A DNA stretch of 38,052 nt. It comes from CAZVEV01 sp964625865 (lineage in GTDB: Bacteria > Planctomycetota > Phycisphaerae > SM23-33). The stretch's first letter is position 1; each line of letters begins with the position of its first letter. Below, one piece after another: positions 25,056 to 33,548 of this stretch. Position numbers and translations under genes: made by a program. The stretch spans positions 1 to 38,052 of the forward strand of contig CAZVEV010000022.1 in NCBI GenBank assembly GCA_964625865.1, written 5' to 3'. The notes beneath the pieces are model-generated. The model saw only the letters and a list, made by a program, of their open reading frames with translations, was not told the DNA's origin and ran no database searches.

Positions 25056-26288
25056 ATGAGACGAGTGATTCTGATTAGCGTGCTGGTGGTGGGTCCGGCG
25101 GTGGCGGCGGGCGGCGAGTGGCCGTCGTGGCGCGGACCCACGGGCGACGGAGTCTGCGGCGAGACCGGCGTTCCGGTCAGGTGGTCTGCGGGCGAGAACA
25201 TCGCCTGGAAGACGCCGATTCCGGGCAAGGGGCATTCCTCGGCGATCGTCTGGGGCGACCGCGTGTTCGTCACCTCGGCGGTCAGTTCCTCGCGGATGCT
25301 GTTTGCGATCGACCGGAGGACGGGCAAGATACTGTGGCGGCGCACGGTCCTGCGGGCCAGGCCCGAGAAGATCAATCGCCTCAACTCGCTGGCTTCCAGC
25401 ACGCCGGCGACCGACGGCAAGCGAGTCTGGGTGACGTTCCTGAACGTCGCCAAGGCCCTCGTGGTCTGCTACGACGTCGACGGCAAGGAAATCTGGCGCC
25501 ACTCGCCGGGGCGATTCACCGCCAAGCACGGATACTGCAGTTCCCTGCTGCTCTACAAGGACCTGGTCATCGTCAACGCCGATCAGGACGCTCGCGGAGC
25601 AGACCGGGCGTACATCGTTGCACTGGACAAGGCCACGGGTAAAGAGCGTTGGCGGATCGACCGCCCCAACCGCGTACGGTCGTACGTCCCGCCGGTGGTC
25701 TTCAACGCCGCGGGCAAGGACCAGATGGTCCTGAGCGGGTCCAAGTGCACCGCGTCGTACGATCCGCAAACGGGCAAGCGTTACTGGATAGTCAACGGGC
25801 CCACCGAGCAGTTCGTCGCGAGCATGGTCTACACCGACGGGATGTTCATGATCACAGGCGGGTTCCCCACGCTGCACACGCTGGGCATCCGGCCGGACGG
25901 GGCGGGCAACGTGACCAAGTCGCACGTGGCGTGGCACATTCAGGGCGACGCTACGAGTTACGTCCCGTCGCCGATCGCCGCGGGCAAGTACTTCTTCCTC
26001 GTCTCGGACGACGGGACAGCCAGTTGCCTCCACGCCAAGACGGGCAAGGTGATGTGGCAAGAACGCCTCGGGCGTCACCACAGCGCCAGCCCCGTGTCAG
26101 CCGGCGGGAAGTTGTACTTCCTCGACGACGACGGCGTGATGTTCATCCTCGACGCTGCCCCGAAGTTCCGCCTGATCGCCAAGAACCCCCTGGGCGAGCC
26201 GTGCTTCGCCTCGCCGGCGATCTCCCGCGGACAGATCTTCATCCGCGCCCTGAACAACCTCTACTGCATCGGCCGACCCGCGAAGTAG
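25056..26288 (+). CDS. Exported PQQ-like beta-propeller protein
   Basis: 410 residues from ATG 25056; an upstream in-frame start is less likely because this ATG opens directly into a signal peptide (RRVILISVLVVGPAVAAGG). The mature start EWPSWRGPTGDG is the hallmark of the planctomycete PQQ-like WD40 proteins. Repeated blades such as AKTGKVMWQERLGRHHSASPV and KATGKERWRID show the propeller, usually a scaffold or quinoprotein-like domain. No catalytic Asp/Cys-Cys dehydrogenase signature is visible, so an enzymatic role is not supported. Confidence 0.8.
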   Translation: MRRVILISVLVVGPAVAAGGEWPSWRGPTGDGVCGETGVPVRWSAGENIAWKTPIPGKGHSSAIVWGDRVFVTSAVSSSRMLFAIDRRTGKILWRRTVLRARPEKINRLNSLASSTPATDGKRVWVTFLNVAKALVVCYDVDGKEIWRHSPGRFTAKHGYCSSLLLYKDLVIVNADQDARGADRAYIVALDKATGKERWRIDRPNRVRSYVPPVVFNAAGKDQMVLSGSKCTASYDPQTGKRYWIVNGPTEQFVASMVYTDGMFMITGGFPTLHTLGIRPDGAGNVTKSHVAWHIQGDATSYVPSPIAAGKYFFLVSDDGTASCLHAKTGKVMWQERLGRHHSASPVSAGGKLYFLDDDGVMFILDAAPKFRLIAKNPLGEPCFASPAISRGQIFIRALNNLYCIGRPAK

Positions 26289-26304
26289 CCCGCCGGGCGC
26301 GGAC

Positions 26305-27051
26305 CTACTTCTTTCGCCGGGCCAGTCCCAACACGCCGAGAACCGCCAGGGCGAGGGTGGACGGTTCGGGGATCGGCGTCAAGTCAAGCGAGGGGATAGG
26401 CTCGGTCGTGTGGTTGCGTGACGAGGCGGCGTGGACGTACGAGTTGCTTTGGTTCGGTTGGACCGTGTTGCGGCGCACGATGAACGTGACCAGATCATTG
26501 TCGCTGCTGGCGGCCACGAAGTTACGCACGGCCGTCCCGCCCGTGCCGGTAAACGCGACGACGGCGGTGCGGCCGAGGAATGAAAACGTCCCGAGCGACG
26601 GCGCATTGAGCAGGATGTCGTTGCTCGTGCCCGCAGCATCGTTGGCTGGTGCGTTGTTCCAGTTGATGGAGGTCTCGCCCCAGTTCTCACCTGCATCGCC
26701 GTCCTCCAGTCCGAACACTTCGAACTCCCAGGTGATCCCCGTCCCACCGCTGCCGGCGTCGGTATCGAAGAAGTTGAGATTCAACGTGGCGTCCTGCAAC
26801 TGCGTCGTGTGATCGAAGGTCAGCGCAGACAGGTTGAAGCGGATGTAGGACTTGCGTGTGAAGGTCGTAGGATCGTACTTGGCCCGCAATTGTACGTTGG
26901 TCCCGTAGTTGGCGGTCTTCGAGTTTGCGTCGATGTAGGAGTCGGCCTCGGGGTTGATCGTCGCCGCCTCAACCGTGGCGTGCGGGCCCGCCCCCGCGAT
27001 CGCCGCCACCACAGTTACCATCAGGACCAGATGTCTGCTGTGAATCATCAT
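26305..27051 (-). CDS. PEP-CTERM protein with DNRLRE-type domain
   Basis: 248 residues, starting at ATG 27051 (GGAAGGAAAC upstream). A signal peptide leads to a beta-sandwich of the DNRLRE/carbohydrate-binding type (NPEADSYIDANSKTANYG, YIRFNLSAL). The C-terminus is the PEP-CTERM sorting tail: PEPSTLALAVLGVLGLARRKK pattern (Pro-Glu-Pro, helix, basic end). Such proteins are cut by exosortase and attached to or released from the envelope, often with exopolysaccharide. It converges on the PQQ-like gene with a 16-base gap. Confidence 0.85.
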   Translation of the reverse strand: MMIHSRHLVLMVTVVAAIAGAGPHATVEAATINPEADSYIDANSKTANYGTNVQLRAKYDPTTFTRKSYIRFNLSALTFDHTTQLQDATLNLNFFDTDAGSGGTGITWEFEVFGLEDGDAGENWGETSINWNNAPANDAAGTSNDILLNAPSLGTFSFLGRTAVVAFTGTGGTAVRNFVAASSDNDLVTFIVRRNTVQPNQSNSYVHAASSRNHTTEPIPSLDLTPIPEPSTLALAVLGVLGLARRKK

Positions 27052-27119
27052 GTTTCCTTCCTCAGGCCGAACCGACCTCACTCGTGTTGTATGTCACCAG
27101 AGGCTTCTCTTCTCGGACT

Positions 27120-27920
27120 CTATCGTCTCGGTCGCCGACGCCGGCCCCTCATGCCGAGCAGTCCCAAGGCGGCCAGGATGAACGAACTCGGCTCAGGGAT
27201 GGCCGCGGCGTAGGTGGTGGCGATCCGCAGTTCGTCGACGTAGACCGCGTCCGCCCCGGCATCGAACGCGTGAGTCCGGACGTTGAACGCCGAGAGGGTG
27301 GCGGTGGCGCCATTGCCGGTGATCTCTGCGTCGGGCTCGCCTTCAGTCGCCTGGTCGATGAACAGTTCGGCGTGATCATAGTTGGGCGCGTGGGTGCCGG
27401 TCTTCTCGATCTTCATCACCAACTGAAAGGTCACACCGTTTACCGCGTTGGTGCTGCTGTTGGCCGTGGGGCTGGTCCCGTCCACACGGACGAACAACGG
27501 GTTGTTCTCGTTGTTCCGCGCGCCCATGCTGGCCCCTTGATTCGAGTCGCCGCCGTTATTCGTGTAGAACTGGACGAAGTCGTCGTCGTCAAGGTTTCCC
27601 ACACGGAAGATCATCCCCACGTAAACCGTGCCGGTCTGGGACTCGTCCAGGACGCGGCTGATGATCTTCTGAGTCATTCCATCGTCGGTGATCTGCATCG
27701 ACTTGCCATACCCCGGGATGACGCCGCTCTCGACGGTCACCTCGCCGGCGCCGCCCGACCAGTTGTTCGCCCCCCACCCCGTGCCGCCACTGCCCTCGTC
27801 CAGGTCATCGCCGGCGGTGTAGGATTCAAAGTTATCGTAGGCGATCAACCCCGCGCTCGCCGAGTTGACGGCCTGCAAGAGAATCGCACCGACCACAAGA
27901 AATGTGAGCCAACGGTTCAT
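27120..27920 (-). CDS. PEP-CTERM protein with LamG-like domain
   Basis: 266 residues with a signal peptide (WLTFLVVGAILLQAVNSASA), a concanavalin/LamG-like beta-sandwich beginning LIAYDNFESYTAGDDL, and a PEP-CTERM tail (IPEPSSFILAALGLLGMRG plus an Arg-rich end). Exported via Sec and sorted by an exosortase. Co-oriented with the neighbouring PEP-CTERM gene. Confidence 0.82.
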   Translation of the reverse strand: MNRWLTFLVVGAILLQAVNSASAGLIAYDNFESYTAGDDLDEGSGGTGWGANNWSGGAGEVTVESGVIPGYGKSMQITDDGMTQKIISRVLDESQTGTVYVGMIFRVGNLDDDDFVQFYTNNGGDSNQGASMGARNNENNPLFVRVDGTSPTANSSTNAVNGVTFQLVMKIEKTGTHAPNYDHAELFIDQATEGEPDAEITGNGATATLSAFNVRTHAFDAGADAVYVDELRIATTYAAAIPEPSSFILAALGLLGMRGRRRRPRR

Positions 27921-28085
27921 GACAAGTTCTCCACGTTCTCAGGGCTCTGTTGCCGCAACACGGTGCCGTCGTGACAGCCTCACAAATGACGTCGCTCGGC
28001 TCCGGGCGATCGCGACGATCGCCGACACTACCAATAACTATATCACATCAGGTCAGATTTCGCAAGAACAAAATCTCACACGGAC

Positions 28086-29369
28086 CTATTCGGGCTTCCA
28101 GAAGGCGTCGAGGAGTTTGGTCATCGCCGCGACGCGGGCGGGGTCTTTGGCGGACAGGTCGCGGGTCTCGGCCGGGTCGGTCTTCAGGTCGTACAGTTCC
28201 ACGTTGCCCTTGGTCTTGCGGGTGCGGTTGGCGGTGCGGACCTTCGGAAGCGGGTCTTGCCAGACGATCAGCTTCCAGCGGCCCTGGATGCAGGTGCGGG
28301 CCCGCAGGCTGTCGGCCGGGCGATCCACGCGGGCCATGTCGTGACAGAAGTTCTCGCCGAAGATCACGTCGCGCTTGGCCATCGCGGCGGTGTCCAGCAG
28401 GTTCAGGCCGGGCATCTCCTTGGTCTTGGACAGCCCGGCGGCGGCGAGGATGGTGGGCACCAGGTCGATACTGCTGGCGAGGGTCTCGGTGTCCATGCGC
28501 GGTTTGACCCGTCCGGGCCAGCGGACCATGATCGGCGTGCGGGCGCCCAGTTCGTACGGCGAGCCCTTGGCCGCCTTAGGCCAACCGTTGTCGCAGACGT
28601 ACAGGATGATCGTGTTGCTCGCCAGGTTACGCTTGTCCAGGTGGTCCAGCAGTTGGCCGCACGTCTCGTCGAACCACTCGCACATGGCGTAATACGCTGC
28701 CTGCTTGCCGGACGACGCGTACTTGTCCTTCAGGCGCTTGGGCGGATTGTGCGGCGTGTGAGGCATGAACGGGGCGTACCAGACGAAGAACGGCTTCTTG
28801 GCGGCCGCAGCGGTGTCGATGAAGTCGAACATCGGCTTCATCGTGCTGCGCCCGATCTTCAACCCGGGCCCGCCGTGGCGCCCCGAGTCGGTCATCCCAT
28901 CGGTAAAGCCCGCCCGCGAGTAGTGCCCCATCCAGTACTTGCCCGACTGGTGGCTGACGTACCCCGCCTTGGCGAGCATCGCGGGCATGCGCGGCGCCTT
29001 CGAGAACGCATCGAAGAACCGCTGCCGCTCGTTTCGGCGGACCGGGTCATTGCCCGTGATCTTGTGCTGGTGGGCGTAGAGCCCGGTCAGCATCGTCGCC
29101 AGCGACGGGCAGCACAGGGCGGTCGGCACGTACCCTCGCGTAAAGACCAGCGACTGGCCCGCCAGCCTGTCCAGCCGCGGCGTCTTGACGGTCTTATGGC
29201 CCATGAAGCCGTAGTCGGTATAGCCCTGATCGTCAGAGATGATCAGCACGACGTTAGGCTTGGCGCCCCCCGCCCGGGCCGCGGCCAACCCCCTGCCGGC
29301 AGCCACCACCGCCGCACCCGCGCCCATGGCCCTGAGAAACGCCCGTCGATCGATCCGCCTGTCACTCAT
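28086..29369 (-). CDS. Sulfatase with CCPSL active-site motif (Tat-exported)
   Basis: 427 residues from ATG 29369, which has GAGGAAG upstream. The leader DRRIDRRAFLRAMGAGAAVVAAG is a twin-arginine signal. The S1 sulfatase core is clear: VVLIISDDQGYTDYG and the formylglycine site at Cys86, in CCPSLATMLTG. The Arg of the CxPxR consensus is Leu90; a Leu here is also found in a planctomycete-rich sulfatase group (as CRPSL), so this is a subfamily trait rather than damage. Catalytic His/Lys context (YAHQHKITGND, TPHNPPKRLK) is present. Confidence 0.88.
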   Translation of the reverse strand: MSDRRIDRRAFLRAMGAGAAVVAAGRGLAAARAGGAKPNVVLIISDDQGYTDYGFMGHKTVKTPRLDRLAGQSLVFTRGYVPTALCCPSLATMLTGLYAHQHKITGNDPVRRNERQRFFDAFSKAPRMPAMLAKAGYVSHQSGKYWMGHYSRAGFTDGMTDSGRHGGPGLKIGRSTMKPMFDFIDTAAAAKKPFFVWYAPFMPHTPHNPPKRLKDKYASSGKQAAYYAMCEWFDETCGQLLDHLDKRNLASNTIILYVCDNGWPKAAKGSPYELGARTPIMVRWPGRVKPRMDTETLASSIDLVPTILAAAGLSKTKEMPGLNLLDTAAMAKRDVIFGENFCHDMARVDRPADSLRARTCIQGRWKLIVWQDPLPKVRTANRTRKTKGNVELYDLKTDPAETRDLSAKDPARVAAMTKLLDAFWKPE

Positions 29370-29473
29370 CGCGTCTTCCTCGTCACATGCCATAACTTCG
29401 GGCGGGTAGGGCGTGCAACTTGTTGCACACCCTACGACTCATCGCGTCATCCTCGTCACACGCCGCAGCTTCG
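29364..29473. repeat. Duplicated initiation region with intervening hairpin
   Basis: A 37-base segment at 29364-29400, covering the sulfatase ribosome-binding site and ATG, is repeated with a few changes at 29437-29473. Between them, GTAGGGCGTGCAA (29406-29418) pairs with TTGCACACCCTAC (29423-29435) around CTTG. On the minus strand the second copy still carries a GAGGA box and ATG, opening a 17-codon frame. It suggests tandem duplication or insertion of a small hairpin element. Confidence 0.6.
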
Positions 29474-29482
29474 AGTCCGTCT

Positions 29483-30826
29483 CTAGGCTTTCAGGATCTC
29501 CCAGCCCTTGCGGTAGGTCCGGGTCAGGCAGGCGTTGGCCGCCTCGTTGCCTTCGACGAGCATCTTCTCGGCGTTCCACTTGAGGGTCTGCTTGGGCTGG
29601 CGCATGGCGACGGTGCCCAGCAGGATGAACTCGGTCATCGGCACGGCGAGTTCGATCGGCGACATCAGGCGGTCGCGTTTTCCGTCCAGTACGGCGTCGA
29701 CGAAGGCGTGGTAGTGGTTCAGGGGCTCGAGCTTGGGATACTTCACGCCGGCGAATTTCGCCTTGGGCAGCAGTTCCGGCCGGCTGCCGTGGCGCATCAT
29801 CAGCAGACCGTCAGTGCCCTCGAGAATGCTGCCCTGATTCGGGATCTTGGTCTTGCCCTTGATCTGCGAGGTCAACCGCGCGGGCAACTTCTGCCTGCCG
29901 CTGATCCACGTGAACTTGACCGTGCCCTTCTGCGTGTACGGCGTGGCGGGGAACACGTACTGGACCTTCTCGTTGATCGTCCAGTTGTCCTTGTTCGGAA
30001 CGCCCGTTTCGGAGTACACGCTGATCGGCGCCGTCAGGCCCATCCCTTTGTAGACGGGGCTGAACATGTGACACCCCATGTCGCCCAGCGTCCCCGTGCC
30101 GAAATCCTGCCGCCGACGCCAGTTCTTCGGATGGTAGTAGCCCGACAGGTAGTCCCGCTCGGGCGCGATGCCCAGCCACAGGTCCCAGTCCAGGTTCTCC
30201 GGGACCGGATCCTTGCGCGCCGGGATCGCCTTCAGGTCGCCCCAGCCCTTGTGGCTGAAGACCCACGCTTCCTTGATCTCGCCGACGGCCTTGGACTGGG
30301 CGAAGTGAATCGCCATCCGCTCGTAGAACCCGGACGCCAACTGCGTGCCCATCTGCACGACCACCTTGTTCTTCTTGGCGGCCGCGAGCATGGCGCGGCC
30401 TTCGGCGATCGACTGGACCAGGGGCTTCTGGCAGTAGACGTGCTTGCCCATGTTCATGGCGCTGAGCGAGGCGATGGCGTGCATGTGGTCGGGCGTCGAG
30501 ACGCTGACGGTATCGATCTTGTCACCGAGCTTGGTCAGCATCTGGCGGTAGTCGCGGAAGCACTGGGCCTGCGGATAGGACTTCTTGAGCCGCTCCAGCG
30601 GCTGGGTGTCCACATCGGCGGCCGCGATCAGTGTCGCCTTGGGGTGACCGCAGATCTCGGCGATATCGCCGCGGCCCTTGCCCCCGGCGCCGATCCCGGC
30701 ATGCTGGATCTTCCCCATGGGCGATCCCTCGGCCCAGGAGATCCGGCTGACGAACGGGGCGGCGATTGTGGCACCGCCGGCGGCGGTCAGGAAACGGCGG
30801 CGCGACACGGTGTTCTTGTTGCTCAT
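29483..30826 (-). CDS. Gfo/Idh/MocA-family oxidoreductase (Tat-exported)
   Basis: 447 residues from ATG 30826 (GGAGAAG upstream; 22 earlier in-frame codons rejected). N-terminus SRRRFLTAAGGATIAAPFV is a classic twin-arginine leader. The Rossmann start is HAGIGAGGKGRGDI, and the EKP motif appears as QKP (VYCQKPL), common in planctomycete homologues. The C-terminal half includes the GDMGCHMFSP segment of this family. It likely oxidises or reduces a sugar derivative with a tightly bound NAD(P) outside the cytoplasm. Neighbouring sulfatases suggest polysaccharide breakdown. Confidence 0.88.
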   Translation of the reverse strand: MSNKNTVSRRRFLTAAGGATIAAPFVSRISWAEGSPMGKIQHAGIGAGGKGRGDIAEICGHPKATLIAAADVDTQPLERLKKSYPQAQCFRDYRQMLTKLGDKIDTVSVSTPDHMHAIASLSAMNMGKHVYCQKPLVQSIAEGRAMLAAAKKNKVVVQMGTQLASGFYERMAIHFAQSKAVGEIKEAWVFSHKGWGDLKAIPARKDPVPENLDWDLWLGIAPERDYLSGYYHPKNWRRRQDFGTGTLGDMGCHMFSPVYKGMGLTAPISVYSETGVPNKDNWTINEKVQYVFPATPYTQKGTVKFTWISGRQKLPARLTSQIKGKTKIPNQGSILEGTDGLLMMRHGSRPELLPKAKFAGVKYPKLEPLNHYHAFVDAVLDGKRDRLMSPIELAVPMTEFILLGTVAMRQPKQTLKWNAEKMLVEGNEAANACLTRTYRKGWEILKA

Positions 30827-30884
30827 GGTCTTCTCCGGCTGTGGGGTTGGGTCTTCGAGTGTGGTCTTGTGACCGCTTAACGTA

Positions 30885-30900
30885 TACGACACGTGTCATA
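30885..30900. promoter_or_regulatory. Palindrome GACACGTGTC upstream of oxidoreductase
   Basis: A perfect 10-bp palindrome, GACACGTGTC (30888-30897), lies about 60 bases upstream of the oxidoreductase start, with TA/TA continuing the symmetry outward after one mismatch. Symmetry and position suit a repressor operator. The rest of the 280-base region to 31106 holds no gene I can support. Confidence 0.4.
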
Positions 30901-31106
30901 TTACACGAACTCCGACACAAGACCCGCACGAAATCCGGGACATCGCTTTGTCTTGGCGCAGACTCAAACGCGGTCGCATGAGCCCGTAGCCGGTAAGTCA
31001 GTGTTTCGTTCCCCTGACCTTCAACCTTCGTAAGCGTACGCCGAAGTACACGTGCGGAAGACGAGGTGCGTGGCATGGGGGTTGCTTGGCGGACGTGAGG
31101 GGGCGG

Positions 31107-31421
31107 TCAGGTCCAGGGGTGCCAGCGATTCGGCGGGTGGGCGGCGATGCGGGTCAGGACGTCGCGGAGGTACGCGTACGGCTCGAGGCGGTGACGCCGG
31201 CAGGTGGCGATGAGGCTGAAGAGGACCGCGGCGGTGCACCCACCGCGATCGCTACCGACGAAGAGCCAGTTCTTTCGGCCCAGGGCGATGCGGCGAACGG
31301 CATTTTCGGCAGGGTTGTTGTCGATATTCAGATCCCCGTCGGTGGTGTAGACCGTCAGGGCGTCCCATTGATTCAGCGCGTAGGTGATCACCCCGTCCCA
31401 ATCCGTGAACAGATCGACCAC
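31107..31421 (-). pseudogene. IS66-family transposase, C-terminal remnant
   Basis: About 104 residues match the end of IS66 TnpC: YALNQWDAL, then the conserved IDNNPAENAVRRIALGRKNWLFVGSDRGG and a closing YLRDVLTRIA. The matching frame continues upstream only a few codons before a stop near 31466, so over 75% of the roughly 500-residue protein is missing. No matching IS ends were found. Confidence 0.85.
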
Positions 31422-31833
31422 GCGTTCACGGATTGCCGCGAATGGCTCTGCGAAACCGCAGCGGTTTCACCAAGACACGAGCGTCCCAAGAAACCTCTTG
31501 CGGCGATTCGACAATGCTCTCGCACTTCGTGGTCGTCAATAGCCACTCATTGGGTCGCATTGATTGGTCTTCAATAACCGCCCAACTGAGGCGATTCTGA
31601 GGCGTAACGTGAAAGATCTTTTCGCGTATTTTCTTTGGCGCAAAAACAAACCCCTTATTTCTAAGGGGTCATGAATCGGGGCGAGACGCGTTGAGAGTAA
31701 ACCACGACCGGAAGGTGTGCTCGTGCAGGCATTCGCGTGGGGGCCGGAAGGGGTCCACGGCGCGACATAGCGCGGCCCGGCGGCCGGAAAACAGTTCGAC
31801 ATTCCGTATGGGGCGGCGATATAATCACGCGTC
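31422..31833. other. Intergenic, AT-richer region with orphan terminator
   Basis: This 412-base region between the IS66 remnant and the GIY-YIG-like gene has no supported ORF. It holds a terminator-like hairpin on the minus strand (listed separately). Base composition is lower in GC than the conjugation cluster, consistent with acquired DNA. Confidence 0.4.
31640..31669 (-). terminator. Terminator-like hairpin without an adjacent gene
   Basis: ACCCCTTA (31650-31657) and TAAGGGGT (31662-31669) form an 8-bp stem with a TTTC loop; read on the minus strand it is followed by TTTGTTTTTG. This looks like an intrinsic terminator, but no minus-strand gene ends here, suggesting that the gene it served was lost. 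Confidence 0.5.
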
Positions 31834-32673
31834 ATGGCGAACAAGGATCATCGAATCAAGCCCTTGGGGGACCACGGGCAGCCCCGCGAGGCTAAGGGTT
31901 ACCGAACGTGGAAACCTTGGCGCACCCCTGCCGATTGGACTCGCGACGAGATCGCCAAACTCGGGCACCGTCCCGGCGTCTATCTGCTCCGCGCGATCAC
32001 CTCGGCCAATACGCCTGTCGAGTTTCAGGCCATGCTCGGCTCCGGAGAATCAGGGGCCACGCCCAACGATTTGGCGAAGCGAGCCGCTTCGCTTCAAGGC
32101 GTGCTCTACGTCGGGAAAGCCGTCGATCTCAACAGCCGATTCGGCAAGCTTGCAGTAAGCTGGCAGAGCGATCCTCCGACCCCCGCTCATACGTCAGCCC
32201 AGAACTACCTGCAAAAGGATTGGCCATTCCGCCAGCAGTTTCCAGCCAACAGGGTCGAGATCACGTGCATGCCGATTGGCTCAAGGGACTGGACTGACAA
32301 GGCCCTTGCCAACGGACTTCTCGGCTTGCCGCAGGAGTGGTTCTGGGGGAACTACCCACACTGGACCCAAGGCCATGGAAGTGCACAGATGGACCAGACT
32401 GTCGCTGCGGCCATCGATAGCGAGCGATCCCTGCTGTGCCTCTACCGCATGGTTTTTGGCGATTTCCCACCGCTGAATCTTGACAGGCCCAACTGCATCG
32501 GAACGAAGCTGGACGATGACTGGCTCAAGTCGCTGTTGGAGCATGGTGCCGACCCAGCCAAGTCTGATCCGCAAGCCGACGCAGCAGTTGAGATGGGTGA
32601 TCCGGACAGCACAGAGGCCCGGAAGGTGATTGATGCACACCGCCAGAAGAGGAAGCAATCCGGAAACGCATGA
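31834..32673 (+). CDS. GIY-YIG-like nuclease-fold protein
   Basis: 279 residues. A GIY-YIG-like core is visible: PGVYLLRA (47-54) as the GIY strand, then VLYVGKAVDLNSRF (90-103) as the YIG strand with the following Arg102. A Glu late in the domain (QEWFWGN or ERSLLC) may serve as the catalytic acid. About 150 further residues have no family I know. This fold occurs in DNA repair enzymes, homing and restriction nucleases. Located next to IS66 debris and not in an obvious operon apart from the 69-residue gene downstream. Confidence 0.6.
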   Translation: MANKDHRIKPLGDHGQPREAKGYRTWKPWRTPADWTRDEIAKLGHRPGVYLLRAITSANTPVEFQAMLGSGESGATPNDLAKRAASLQGVLYVGKAVDLNSRFGKLAVSWQSDPPTPAHTSAQNYLQKDWPFRQQFPANRVEITCMPIGSRDWTDKALANGLLGLPQEWFWGNYPHWTQGHGSAQMDQTVAAAIDSERSLLCLYRMVFGDFPPLNLDRPNCIGTKLDDDWLKSLLEHGADPAKSDPQADAAVEMGDPDSTEARKVIDAHRQKRKQSGNA

Positions 32674-32717
32674 CCTCGTCAGACTAAGACCAGACGGGGT
32701 GGAAAGGAACAGTATCG

Positions 32718-32927
32718 ATGGAGCTGCGAGCCATTAGAGTTGATTTGGCCAATGCGATATCCTCGCGGGTAGTCTATCTGTGCACCGAGGAATACCAGAG
32801 GCTTGTGGAGGCCTGGGATGCTGGTCAAACCCGTTATTCGATGCGGCACGGACTATTCCAGGATGACCCACGAAACCGCACGTGGCATTTGGATCTGAAC
32901 GGCGTGGTAAGCATTGTGCCTCTCTGA
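32718..32927 (+). CDS. Small hypothetical protein
   Basis: 69 residues, with GGAAAGGAAC upstream of ATG. Predicted mixed helix/strand; the sequence (VYLCTEEYQRLVEAWDAGQ) shows no family I recognise. It follows the GIY-YIG-like gene by 44 bases, so co-transcription is likely. It could be a small partner or immunity-type protein, but nothing in the sequence decides this. Confidence 0.45.
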   Translation: MELRAIRVDLANAISSRVVYLCTEEYQRLVEAWDAGQTRYSMRHGLFQDDPRNRTWHLDLNGVVSIVPL

Positions 32928-32960
32928 CGGACTATTGCGATACCGACCAGAAAATCAAGG

Positions 32961-33548
32961 TCAGGCTTCGAATCTGTGCCGTTTCTTTGAGTGCATCGGA
33001 TACACTCGTTTCTCCGGACTGTACCAAAGTAATCGAATCGCCTGCATGTATAGCACCACGACGACGCATCCCAAGGCGGTACCAGCCATCAGACGCCATA
33101 GGTTCGGCGAATCCACACCCAAGGGCTTGAGCACAATATCCAGAAGGGCAAGCAACAGTAGCCCCCCAACCGCCATCAACCGTCTTCTGCAAACAATCAC
33201 AAGTGCCGGGACGATTCCGACAGTAGCTCCCAAACGTATCCCCAGGCATCTAGCACATATGGGCATGTGACGGTCATTTAGCAGAAAGCAGCGTGGGCGC
33301 TCTTGGTGGCAAGCATCGGCCTTGGAGCGTCTCATCCTCTGATATCCAGCCTCCGGCCCGAATGAGGAGTTGATGATCGTTGTCGTTTCCCAAGCCAAGT
33401 AGCTCGCGAAGATAATCCCAATGAAAGCCGCCGCAACGGCGGGTCCGTTCAGTACGTAGAACACCGATATTCTGCCTGTCGATGCCCCTACCCATCGCCA
33501 ACGGGGCCTGCTACCTCTTGTCGTAGATGCAATTCTCCAGGTAAACAT
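32961..33548 (-). CDS. DUF2085-family membrane protein
   Basis: 195 residues; start at ATG 33548 with GGAG nearby, overlapping the upstream gene by 38 bases. The family signature is visible: CHQERPRCFLLNDRHMPICARCLGIRLGA, with Cys80-His81 and Cys98/Cys101 (the standard pattern is CHQxPxRSF...CxRCxG). Three or so membrane helices surround it. Function of DUF2085 is unknown; the Cys/His set suggests metal or disulfide chemistry at the membrane. Confidence 0.75.
   Translation of the reverse strand: MFTWRIASTTRGSRPRWRWVGASTGRISVFYVLNGPAVAAAFIGIIFASYLAWETTTIINSSFGPEAGYQRMRRSKADACHQERPRCFLLNDRHMPICARCLGIRLGATVGIVPALVIVCRRRLMAVGGLLLLALLDIVLKPLGVDSPNLWRLMAGTALGCVVVVLYMQAIRLLWYSPEKRVYPMHSKKRHRFEA

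Noticed and set aside
31536..31844. 102-codon minus-strand frame next to the IS66 remnant
   Set aside because: No family resemblance, and it overlaps the GIY-YIG-like start and the terminator-like hairpin.
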